From assembly GCA_003979035.1 (NCBI GenBank), contig RXOA01000047.1, forward strand, positions 1 to 13,034: 13,034 nt of DNA, read 5' to 3'. Within the stretch, counting starts at the first letter, position 1; every line of letters begins with the position of its first letter. Below, one piece after another: positions 6,561 to 13,012 of this stretch. The position numbers and the translations under genes were made by a program. The stretch is from Candidatus Bipolaricaulota bacterium. Its GTDB lineage: Bacteria > Bipolaricaulota > Bipolaricaulia > UBA7950 > UBA9294. The notes beneath the pieces were generated by a model that saw only the letters and a program-made list of their open reading frames with translations, was not told where the DNA came from and ran no database searches.

Positions 6561-7289
6561 TTAGGAAGCAGCGGCTTCGATCCTCGCGTCCGCTGGTCGC
6601 TGGACGACATCCTCGGCAACCGCGCCGTCGATGAGCGTGATCAACCGATTGACCCGATCGAGAAGGCGACTATCGTGGGTGGCGAACAGGAACGTCGCCC
6701 CTTTGTGCTCGTTGAGCCGGCGCATCAGATCGATCAGATCGTGGCTCGTCGCCGTGTCCAGGTTGGCCGTCGGCTCGTCGGCAAGAACGATCGACGGCTC
6801 ACCCACCACCGCGCGTGCCACCGCGACACGTTGCTGCTCACCGCCGGAGATTCGATGCGGATACTGGTCGGCATACTGCTCGATGCCCAGCTCTGAAAGG
6901 ATTTTCTGAGCACGTGAGATGCGCTCTCTTCTGGCCACGCCCTGCAGTTCGAGCACGAACGCCGTGTTTTCCAGCACGGTGAGCACGGGGATCAGGTTGT
7001 AGGCCTGAAACACGAACCCGATGCTGGAAAGCCGCAGCTTGGCCAGCTGATCTTTGGACAGCTCCGACATCGGCTGCCCTTGGAGGAAGATCTCGCCCTC
7101 GGTAGGCCGGTCGAGCCCACCCAAGAGATGCAGCAGCGTCGACTTGCCCGAGCCGGACGGTCCGGCGATGGCAGTGAACTCGCGCTTGTGCAACTCCAGG
7201 GACACGCCGCGCAACGCCGGCGTCTCGACCGATTCCGTCACGTACGTTTTCTTCACGTCAAGCGTTTGTATCAGAGGGCTACTCGACAT
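6561..7289 (-). CDS. ABC transporter ATP-binding protein, LolD/MacB type
   Basis: A 242-residue ATPase that powers the two permeases encoded just upstream. It shows Walker A GPSGSGKST (43-51), Q-loop Gln95 in GFVFQAYNL, signature SGGEQQR (148-154), Walker B IVLADEP (167-173), the NLDTAT D-loop (177-182) and switch His205 in FATHD. The motif spacing and the FVFQAYNLIPVLTVLENT segment are typical of the LolD/MacB/FtsE branch, which works on lipoproteins, peptides or envelope substrates rather than by classic uptake. I place the start at ATG 7289, 20 codons inside the longest frame. It has GGAGG nine bases upstream, and the family N-terminus begins here. It overlaps the preceding permease gene by 11 bases and is the last gene of the TetR-led operon. 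Confidence 0.95.
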   Translation of the reverse strand: MSSSPLIQTLDVKKTYVTESVETPALRGVSLELHKREFTAIAGPSGSGKSTLLHLLGGLDRPTEGEIFLQGQPMSELSKDQLAKLRLSSIGFVFQAYNLIPVLTVLENTAFVLELQGVARRERISRAQKILSELGIEQYADQYPHRISGGEQQRVAVARAVVGEPSIVLADEPTANLDTATSHDLIDLMRRLNEHKGATFLFATHDSRLLDRVNRLITLIDGAVAEDVVQRPADARIEAAAS

Positions 7290-8514
7290 AGCGCATCGCC
7301 TCCATCGGCTCCAATTTCGCCGCACGTCTCGCCGGCAGCCAGGCGGCAAGCATGGCCACGACGGCCATCGCGCCCGCCGACAGCAACACTTGCGTCGCTG
7401 TGACGCTCATGTGCATCACGGGGCTGATTCCAATTTCCTTCATGTAAGCGGCCATCTGGCCCCACAACGGAATGCCGCCGAACGCCTCGACAATCAACAC
7501 GAGCGCCACACCCACGAGCGCCCCGTAGAAAGCACCAGCCAGGGTGATCACTCCCGCCTCGGTAAGGACCATGCCCATGACGTGGGCTCGCGACGCGCCA
7601 AGCGATAAGATCAGTCCGATCTCCCGGGTTCGCTCCATCACCGACAAGTAGAGCGTGTTCACGACAACCAGCGCTCCAAGACCGAAGAACACGACGGCCA
7701 TGATCAGCATCATCGGGGTGAGAATTCGCAGGTAGCCGGTGACAAACGGCACCAGCTCCAGCCAATCCTTCACCTCGTATCCGGCCGGTAGCGCGGCACG
7801 CAGCGCGGCGGCCGCCTCATCCATCCGCCGGGTGTCCGACGGCCCCGTGACCCCGTCGACGCGGAGCACAATCGCGGTCGCGGCGGTGTCGCTTCGAGCC
7901 AGCCGTCGCGCTGTACTGAGGCTGGCAAGAACCATCGTGCGGCCCATCGTCGCCTCCGGCGCGCTGAAGACACCCACCACGGGCACGCGAATCGCACCGA
8001 GGCTTGCCTCCGGATGGGCGCCGAGCAGCACCATCTCGTCGCCCACCTGCAGCTTGAGCAATTCGGCCAGTTCCTCGCCAACGATCACTCCGTCGCTCGT
8101 CTCGGTGAGGAACTCCCCGCTGACCATCCGTTCTGCCATGTTGCTGATCGGATCGATCTCCTCAGGAACCACGCCGCGGAGATACACGGTCCGCGTCTCC
8201 TCCCCGACGCTCGCCAGTGCCGGCAGATCGAGCCGTACCGTCGACCATTCGATGCCGTCGACCGACGCCAGCGCACCCAGCGCATCAGAGGCATCTCGCA
8301 TCAGAGGCATCGCCAACCCGGTGCCCCGCCTCTCCTCCGCCCGGATCTGCATGTGTCCCGTGTCGAACCGAGTGACGGAATCGAACATGTCTTGCATCAT
8401 GCTGTTGGCGAAGCCGAACATCATCACCAGGAAGTAGACCGGGATGAGGACGGCGAGAAGCGTGAGAGTCGTCCTTCGCCGATTGCGCATTATGTGTCGT
8501 ATCGCCGCTTTCAT
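7279..8514 (-). CDS. ABC transporter permease, FtsX/MacB (LolC/E-like) family
   Basis: A 411-residue permease with the four-helix MacB-type layout. One membrane helix follows a basic N-terminus (about 16-38). Next comes a long periplasmic domain (about 40-265) with segments such as VGDEMVLLGAHPEASLG. Three helices lie near the C-terminus (about 268-295, 318-343, 375-398). The conserved cytoplasmic segment VMERTREIGLILSLGASRAHV (about 292-312) contacts the ATPase, and the end PARRAAKLEPMEAMRYVE is characteristic of the family. Its ATG overlaps the stop of the LolA-like gene as ATGA. Together with the second permease and the ATPase it should form a heterodimeric complex that moves lipoprotein-like or hydrophobic cargo out of the inner membrane. 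The exact substrate is not shown. Confidence 0.94.
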   Translation of the reverse strand: MKAAIRHIMRNRRRTTLTLLAVLIPVYFLVMMFGFANSMMQDMFDSVTRFDTGHMQIRAEERRGTGLAMPLMRDASDALGALASVDGIEWSTVRLDLPALASVGEETRTVYLRGVVPEEIDPISNMAERMVSGEFLTETSDGVIVGEELAELLKLQVGDEMVLLGAHPEASLGAIRVPVVGVFSAPEATMGRTMVLASLSTARRLARSDTAATAIVLRVDGVTGPSDTRRMDEAAAALRAALPAGYEVKDWLELVPFVTGYLRILTPMMLIMAVVFFGLGALVVVNTLYLSVMERTREIGLILSLGASRAHVMGMVLTEAGVITLAGAFYGALVGVALVLIVEAFGGIPLWGQMAAYMKEIGISPVMHMSVTATQVLLSAGAMAVVAMLAAWLPARRAAKLEPMEAMRYVE

Positions 8515-9260
8515 TTGCCCTCACCCCAGGACTCGAACGTCTCGAGACTGAACAACGCCGTGTCGAGTTCCAGATCGAATTGGAGATCCTCGATTCGTTG
8601 AATCGTGTGATCTCCGTAGGTGTCCTCGATGGTGATCGTGGTAGCGAACTTGCGGCTGCCGATCTCGATGACGTCCGCGAAGGTGGCTGTCTGAACGACC
8701 GCCTGTCGCTGGTCGTAGTAGACGAGCTGTTCCATCACGTAATCGGACGAAACCGAGATCTCCAATTTGCCGTACACAACAGGCGCATCGGAATGCGGCA
8801 CAAGCGTGAGGAAGTAACCGGTCTCGGTTCCCTCGACGGCCACATCGTAGTCATCCGACAGCGTGCCGCGAGACAGATCCTCCAGCGAAGGACCGGCGCC
8901 GAACAGAGCATCGCCGATCGCCATCGATGGGAGTTTGACCGAGCCGACATCGGGCGAGTAGAACCACAAGTCGTCGCCCAACTGGAGATAGCCCGAATTC
9001 AAATCGATCTCGGGCTCCAATACACGGATGAGGGCAAGCTCTTCGCCCACAGTCCAGATCTCGAGCTTGTGAGACTTGGTCTGCCCGCCCAACACGATGT
9101 CCAAGGCCATGATGCCGTGGAAGCTGTCGCCCTGCCATGCGGCATTGACGCGATCCACGATCTCTTCGGCATCCAGGGTCGGCGCGTCTTCCTGTGCCAG
9201 CGCGGTCGATGCAACCAGCGACAAGGTCAGCACAAGGAGCCAGAATCTGAGTCGTCTCAT
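8511..9260 (-). CDS. LolA-like outer membrane lipoprotein-sorting protein
   Basis: A 249-residue secreted protein. The signal peptide (residues 1-22, basic start MRRLRF, hydrophobic core, cleavage after ALA before QED) sets the start at ATG 9260. GGGAGGG lies about seven bases upstream; the longer frame adds 19 implausible residues. The mature part has the LolA-like fold pattern: an N-terminal helix (EEIVDRVNAAW), then paired strands, including LEPEIDLNSGYLQLGDDLWFY and SVKLPS. This pattern of RVLEPE, GYL, LWFYSP and K.P is typical of the LolA-like periplasmic family often encoded beside FtsX-type ABC permeases. It probably carries lipoprotein or lipid between the membranes. It sits between two permease genes: 13 bases after one and overlapping the other. 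The family call is firm; the cargo is unknown. Confidence 0.9.
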   Translation of the reverse strand: MRRLRFWLLVLTLSLVASTALAQEDAPTLDAEEIVDRVNAAWQGDSFHGIMALDIVLGGQTKSHKLEIWTVGEELALIRVLEPEIDLNSGYLQLGDDLWFYSPDVGSVKLPSMAIGDALFGAGPSLEDLSRGTLSDDYDVAVEGTETGYFLTLVPHSDAPVVYGKLEISVSSDYVMEQLVYYDQRQAVVQTATFADVIEIGSRKFATTITIEDTYGDHTIQRIEDLQFDLELDTALFSLETFESWGEGK

Positions 9261-9273
9261 GTGGAATCCCTCC

Positions 9274-10494
9274 CTAGCCTTCCCGGATCGCGGTGACCGG
9301 TTCGAGGCGGTTGACACGCCTGGCCGGGTACCAAGCCGCCGTCAACGCGGTGAACACAACCACGCTAAACGCCGCAACCCAGTACCACCCCGATGAAGAC
9401 GCGTAGATCACCTTGGGCAATCCGACCCCGCGGCCGATCTCTTCGAAAATCGACAGGCTGAGCCCGTTCCGGCTGAGGTACAGAAGCCCCCAGTACCCGA
9501 GCCCCCCGCCGAGAAGAAACCCGATCGCTGCCACCATCGTCGACTCCAGCAACACCAGCCGTGCGAGAAGCTTGCGGCTCATCCCGACCGCGGTCATCAC
9601 CCCGAACTCCCGCGTCCGTTCGAGCACCGAGTAGAACGCGGTGTTGGCAACGCCAAACCCCGCCATCAGGCTGATCATCAGCACAAACGGGATCATCTTG
9701 AGCGTGGAGCCGGCGATCATGAGCCGCGCAAACGGATTCAGATCGAAATAGTCGGCGACCACAACCCCCGTCTGGCCCGAGAGCAGCTCTTCCGCCGACG
9801 TCGCGGATCGACTGGCTGAAACGCCCCTCGGCAACGCGACAGCAAGGCTGGTTGCCCCGTCGATGCCCGTCATCGCCCGGACATCACCGATGGAGACCAT
9901 CGCTACCTTCTCCAGGTCGAGGCTGGCCGTCTCGAACAGACCGGCAACGAGAAACGCCCGTGAGTCCGTCCCCCCGCCGCTCAGGGCAAGCAGAACGACC
10001 CGCTCGCCGACGCGGATGTCGAGATCCGCCGCCAGCGAGCTGGAAACGAGGACCTGTCCCTCGCCGTCGAGATACGCGCCCTCGACGATCAGTGAATCGA
10101 GGTTTGTCACCAGGGACTCCTGCATGGGATCGATGCCCCGCAACATCACGCCGTCGGTTCCGTAGGCCGTGCGGATCATCCCGCCCGTCTCCATTCGCGG
10201 CGCGATCCCCACCGTTGGCAGCGTCGCCAGGGCACCAATCGCCGCATCCACCTGCTCCGGTGTCAGCGCCTGCTCCGGGCTCGGATCGTCGGCATAGCCC
10301 ACGGCCCGGACCTGGAAGCTTCCCTGGTTCCAAGCCATCTGCGAGGCCGTCATGGATCCGACAAGTCCGTCCGACAGTCCGAACAACACGAGAATCACCA
10401 GGCTGCCCACCCCGACGGTGGCGATCATCAAGATCGTGCGCTGCTTGTGGCGCCACAGATTGCGCCACGCCATCCTCCATAGCGTCCGGTTCAT
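9274..10494 (-). CDS. ABC transporter permease, FtsX/MacB (LolC/E-like) family
   Basis: A 406-residue permease, partner of the one encoded at 8514-7279. It starts at ATG 10494, with GGAGGG four bases upstream. The longer open frame adds 23 residues of low-quality sequence. The order is a basic amphipathic start (MNRTLWRMAWRNLWRHKQRT), a first helix (about 21-45), a periplasmic domain (about 50-255), and three C-terminal helices (about 265-290, 310-335, 370-392). The conserved YSVLERTREFGVMTAVGMSRK segment (about 288-308) and the end PARRVNRLEPVTAI are also present. Its ATG overlaps the TetR stop as ATGA, so repressor and transporter are made from the same message. The two permeases are clearly different sequences, which suggests a heterodimer as in LolCE. 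Confidence 0.94.
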   Translation of the reverse strand: MNRTLWRMAWRNLWRHKQRTILMIATVGVGSLVILVLFGLSDGLVGSMTASQMAWNQGSFQVRAVGYADDPSPEQALTPEQVDAAIGALATLPTVGIAPRMETGGMIRTAYGTDGVMLRGIDPMQESLVTNLDSLIVEGAYLDGEGQVLVSSSLAADLDIRVGERVVLLALSGGGTDSRAFLVAGLFETASLDLEKVAMVSIGDVRAMTGIDGATSLAVALPRGVSASRSATSAEELLSGQTGVVVADYFDLNPFARLMIAGSTLKMIPFVLMISLMAGFGVANTAFYSVLERTREFGVMTAVGMSRKLLARLVLLESTMVAAIGFLLGGGLGYWGLLYLSRNGLSLSIFEEIGRGVGLPKVIYASSSGWYWVAAFSVVVFTALTAAWYPARRVNRLEPVTAIREG

Positions 10495-11165
10495 GGCTCC
10501 CTCCGCTTCGCTTCGCCCCCGGCTTGGAGCGGTTCGGCTTCCCCCACATCGTGCGGGTGGCATCCGTAGGTGAGGCCGTTGGCAAGGAGTTCCGGAACGA
10601 ACTCCATCATCGACTCATACAACTCGGTCGGCATCTTGTCTCGATTGAGCGCCACCAGCTTGATCAACCCCAGCGAGTACAGGATCTGCCGCGGATCTCC
10701 CGCCACGATCTCTCCGCGGGCCTGGGCTTCGATCACCCGTTCTGTGAGCGGCCGGAAGAAGCTAAGCGACCGGTGCAGGATGTCATCCACATCCAGGGAA
10801 GCCGCCAGCCGCTGAAGCTCGCTGGGATCGTCGAGCATGATCCGCGAGAACTCGTTGGCCTGGATCTCCCCGGCGATTCCCTTGATCAGCAGGACCAGCG
10901 CCTCTCGCGTGTCGTCCGTGCCATCGAAGGAGCCATCAAGCAGCCGGCGCATCATCGCCGGCATCTCCTCCATCATGATCTCGACAAACAGCGCTTCCTT
11001 GTGCTTGAAGAACAAGTAGAAACTCGCCTTGGCAATCCCCGCCGGTTTGACCAAGTCGTCAATCGTTGTCTTCTTCAAGCCATAGCGCAGGAAACACGCC
11101 CGTCCCGCCGCCATCAACTTGCCGCGAATCGTCTGTTTCTCCGTTTCTGTGAACGCTCTAGGCAT
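10491..11165 (-). CDS. TetR/AcrR-family transcriptional repressor of the downstream ABC operon
   Basis: A 224-residue regulator. The N-terminal DNA-binding domain (about 10-60) has the helix-turn-helix TTIDDLVKPAGIAKASFYLFFKHKEALF (spelled in two parts: TTIDDLVKPAGIAKAS at 33-48, then FYLFFKHKEALF at 49-60), the hallmark of TetR proteins. The rest (about 65-205) is helical and would form the ligand pocket and dimer face. The C-terminal tail is charged and probably disordered. The ATG has AAGGCGGGAA just upstream. It is the first gene of a five-gene operon and overlaps the next gene as ATGA. A 36-bp palindrome lies over its promoter, which supports autorepression relieved by an unknown ligand, perhaps the transported substrate. 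This is the common logic for TetR genes placed next to efflux systems. Confidence 0.93.
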   Translation of the reverse strand: MPRAFTETEKQTIRGKLMAAGRACFLRYGLKKTTIDDLVKPAGIAKASFYLFFKHKEALFVEIMMEEMPAMMRRLLDGSFDGTDDTREALVLLIKGIAGEIQANEFSRIMLDDPSELQRLAASLDVDDILHRSLSFFRPLTERVIEAQARGEIVAGDPRQILYSLGLIKLVALNRDKMPTELYESMMEFVPELLANGLTYGCHPHDVGEAEPLQAGGEAKRREP

Positions 11166-11187
11166 CTTCCCGCCTTACTGTCCTTGT

Positions 11188-11223
11188 GACTCTATCACTC
11201 ATACATTCGCAGAGTATAGAGTC
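11188..11223. promoter_or_regulatory. Probable TetR operator (imperfect palindrome)
   Basis: Perfect 8-base arms GACTCTAT (11188-11195) and ATAGAGTC (11216-11223) are separated by 20 bases. Inner elements ACTC (11197-11200) and GAGT (11212-11215) extend the symmetry with a one-base offset. The palindrome covers the -10 box of the tetR promoter and the expected start site, where a repressor would block transcription. The length suits one or two TetR dimers. Binding is inferred, not shown. Confidence 0.65.
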
Positions 11224-11240
11224 GGTGCGTGAGAAGTCAA
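11213..11240 (-). promoter_or_regulatory. Sigma70-type promoter of the tetR-ABC operon
   Basis: On the minus strand the -35 box TTGACT (11240-11235, 5/6 to consensus) and -10 box TATACT (11218-11213, 5/6) are separated by 16 bases. The transcript would start near 11206, about 40 bases before the tetR ATG. The -10 lies inside the palindrome at 11188-11223. This is the best-matching promoter in the window. Confidence 0.72.
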
Positions 11241-11403
11241 GCGATACTCGCTCTCTGGAAGCAGCAATAGCTTCGCACAACGCCCTTGATGCTTTACGTT
11301 GGTGCGAGTAGGATGACGTGCAAGGCTACCCATCTCACTATGAGAGGCTAGGAGTCATGTAACTGGTGAACGAGCAAGGGCAGACCAACCGAGGAGTCCA
11401 GTG
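11241..11403 (+). other. Non-coding leader region upstream of the reverse transcriptase; candidate structured RNA
   Basis: No convincing gene lies between the divergent tetR promoter and the leader ORF. Three inverted repeats are visible: GAAGC/GCTTC (11258-11262 with 11270-11274, 7-base loop), CGCACAACG with CGTTGGTGCG (11274-11282 with 11297-11306, one extra G in the right arm), and TCTCA/TGAGA with a 3-base loop (11333-11337 with 11341-11345). The last is flanked by a direct repeat AGGCTA (11323-11328 and 11345-11350). Antiphage reverse transcriptases of the DRT class often use a neighbouring structured RNA, so this is the place to look. The hairpins are short and an RNA role is inference. 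Confidence 0.35.
11286..11314 (+). promoter_or_regulatory. Candidate promoter of the reverse transcriptase locus
   Basis: TTGATG (11286-11291) and TAGGAT (11309-11314) are spaced by 17 bases, each 4/6 to consensus. The transcript would start near 11321, leaving about 80 bases of untranslated leader before the small ORF at 11404. The -35 lies in the loop and the -10 just after the larger hairpin at 11274-11306. Moderate match only. Confidence 0.4.
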
Positions 11404-11466
11404 ATGCTATTGTGCAGTGACGCACACTACTCAGTGTCTCCCGTCAGTAATCGGGGTCCCACATGA
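11404..11466 (+). CDS. 20-codon leader ORF coupled to the reverse transcriptase
   Basis: An ATG with GAGGAG seven bases upstream (11391-11396) opens a 20-codon frame, beginning MLLCSDAHYS and ending SNRGPT. Its TGA (11464-11466) overlaps the reverse transcriptase ATG (11463-11465) as ATGA. The strong Shine-Dalgarno contrasts with the weak site (GGGG) in front of the reverse transcriptase itself. Ribosomes finishing the short frame could therefore restart on the RT gene, setting a low, coupled level of RT. The peptide has no hydrophobic stretch or motif and may have no function of its own. The overlap could be chance, but both signals together make a real translated leader plausible. Confidence 0.5.
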   Translation: MLLCSDAHYSVSPVSNRGPT

Positions 11467-13001
11467 AGCAACTAGCTGAACTCTCAAGCGACGACGCAAG
11501 AAGACACTTCCTGAAGGGCAGCAGCTACTTCAACGGCGATCTGCCCAGTTACATCAGCTTCGAGCCCATCTTAGCTGCGGTTGACGCCGTTCTAGGCGGT
11601 GGCACATATCACGACTTCACAGCTGCAAGCCCGTACGACTATTCAGGAGTCAACTACAGTCTCATTTCGAACAAAGACGGAAGGCTCGCGTGGCGACCAC
11701 TTGAGCTAATACACCCAGCGATCTACGTGTCTCTCGTGAATGTTCTTTGCGATAGTGATGCCTGGTCATTTGTGGTAACACGTCTGTCTGAGTGTGTAGG
11801 TGGAGCTGTTGATTGCTGCAGCGCTCCAGTTATGTCACTGGATAATCAGACAGATGTGGCAGCGCAGGTTAAGAGCTGGTGGCAGAGTGTTGAGCAACGA
11901 TCGCTGATTTACTCCTTGGAGTTTAGTCACGTTCTTCATACTGATGTCACAGATTGTTATGGCTCTCTATACACACACAGCATTTCCTGGGCACTACACG
12001 GCCTGAAAACTGCCAAGCAGAGCAAGGGCAAGGACTCTCTGCTGGGTGACAAGATCGACTCACACGTCCGAGCTGGTCGCTATGGGCAGACGAATGGTAT
12101 CTCACAGGGATCTGTCTTGATGGATTTCGTAGCCGAAATCGTTCTCGGTTACGTAGATGAGCAAATCACTGCTGTGCTGGGCAAGCCGACCGATTTTCGC
12201 ATTATTAGGTATCGTGATGACTATAGGATATTTGCCAACAGCGATGATCGGGCTGCAGAGATACTGAAGACAGTAAGCGATAGCTTGCGGACGGTCGGGA
12301 TGAAGCTTGGGGTATCGAAGACCACTCTAAGCAAGAATGTCGTTGAGGGCTCGATTAAGCCAGACAAACTAGCAGGAATCGACCTGCAGGATCTCGGGGA
12401 AGCAAATGCAAAGACCATCCAAAAGCAACTTCTAAGGCTACACTCATTTGGCCAGCGTTTCCCCAATAGCGGAGCACTTCGTCGCTTGGTCAGCGAGTTT
12501 CACGCGAAAATCTCGGAGCAAACCGAGAAACCAGACGATCTTGAGGTGCAAGTGGCAATTGCAGCAGACATTGGGTTCGTTTCGCCAGCCACTTTTCCTG
12601 CCGTCGCCGGTATCCTTAGCCATCTCATCTCGCTTGCCTCCACTGAAGAGAAGCCTCGATTGTGGAATAAGGTGCGAGCAAAGATGCGGCGCGTCCCTTA
12701 CAACGGTTACCTAGAAATGTGGTTGCAGCGCGTACTTCAGCCGGAAGCAGTAGACATCGAATTCGTTAGCAATAAACGAATATGTGAAATTGTGAATGGC
12801 AGACCAGCAAATCTATGGGAGAACGCATGGATCGCTAGTGCCGCTCTGAAGGTTGCCCTCAGAGCATCAAAGATAGTTGTAGGATCACCGGTCGACATTC
12901 CTGAGGTAGTACAGCCTGAAGAAGTCGAATTGTTTAGGCAGAATGCGTGGGGGTGCGGTCGAAAAGCTGTACCACCCGAAGTGTTAAGTCTGAGCGGCTG
13001 A
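11463..13001 (+). CDS. Reverse transcriptase of the UG/Abi/DRT (antiphage) type
   Basis: A 512-residue RNA-directed DNA polymerase. Upstream finger motifs include NKDGRLAWRPLELIHPAIYV (70-89). Motif A is LHTDVTDCYGSLYTHSI (158-174, first catalytic Asp likely Asp161). Motif B is NGISQGSVLMDF (211-222). Motif C is IRYRDDYRIF (248-257), with the YxDD aspartates at 252-253. Motif D is near TVGMKLGVSKTTLS (277-290). About 200 mostly helical residues follow (310-512). There is no maturase, HNH or retron-type VTG signature. Length and motif wording best fit the unknown-group (UG) reverse transcriptases, several of which are proven antiphage systems (DRT, AbiA/AbiK). The subtype is not assignable by eye. 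The frame is closed by TAA at 11448-11450, so ATG 11463 is the first start. Codon use is more AT-rich than in the neighbours, which suggests transfer. Confidence 0.88.
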   Translation: MKQLAELSSDDARRHFLKGSSYFNGDLPSYISFEPILAAVDAVLGGGTYHDFTAASPYDYSGVNYSLISNKDGRLAWRPLELIHPAIYVSLVNVLCDSDAWSFVVTRLSECVGGAVDCCSAPVMSLDNQTDVAAQVKSWWQSVEQRSLIYSLEFSHVLHTDVTDCYGSLYTHSISWALHGLKTAKQSKGKDSLLGDKIDSHVRAGRYGQTNGISQGSVLMDFVAEIVLGYVDEQITAVLGKPTDFRIIRYRDDYRIFANSDDRAAEILKTVSDSLRTVGMKLGVSKTTLSKNVVEGSIKPDKLAGIDLQDLGEANAKTIQKQLLRLHSFGQRFPNSGALRRLVSEFHAKISEQTEKPDDLEVQVAIAADIGFVSPATFPAVAGILSHLISLASTEEKPRLWNKVRAKMRRVPYNGYLEMWLQRVLQPEAVDIEFVSNKRICEIVNGRPANLWENAWIASAALKVALRASKIVVGSPVDIPEVVQPEEVELFRQNAWGCGRKAVPPEVLSLSG

Positions 13002-13012
13002 GAGGGTAGGAT

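Noticed and set aside
7290..7349. Upstream start for the ABC ATPase
   Set aside because: The added 20 residues are Arg-rich nonsense inside the permease gene; the ATG at 7289 has a good ribosome site and the family N-terminus.
9261..9317. Upstream start for the LolA-like protein
   Set aside because: It would bury the signal peptide behind 19 polar residues; ATG 9260 has GGGAGGG in front.
9852..11189. 445-codon plus-strand open frame across the permease and tetR genes
   Set aside because: It lies antisense to two well-recognised genes, is Pro/Arg/Ser-rich in its first half, and has no domain. It is a GC-driven artefact.
11274..11306. Integron attC site
   Set aside because: The hairpin has an extra base in one arm like attC, but the end words do not fit the RYYYAAC / GTTRRRY core sites and no integrase is present.
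11463..13001. Group II intron, retron or diversity-generating RT
   Set aside because: No maturase or HNH domain, no intron domain V-like sequence noticed, no retron VTG motif, and no template/variable repeat pair in view. The length and motif wording fit UG/Abi RTs better.
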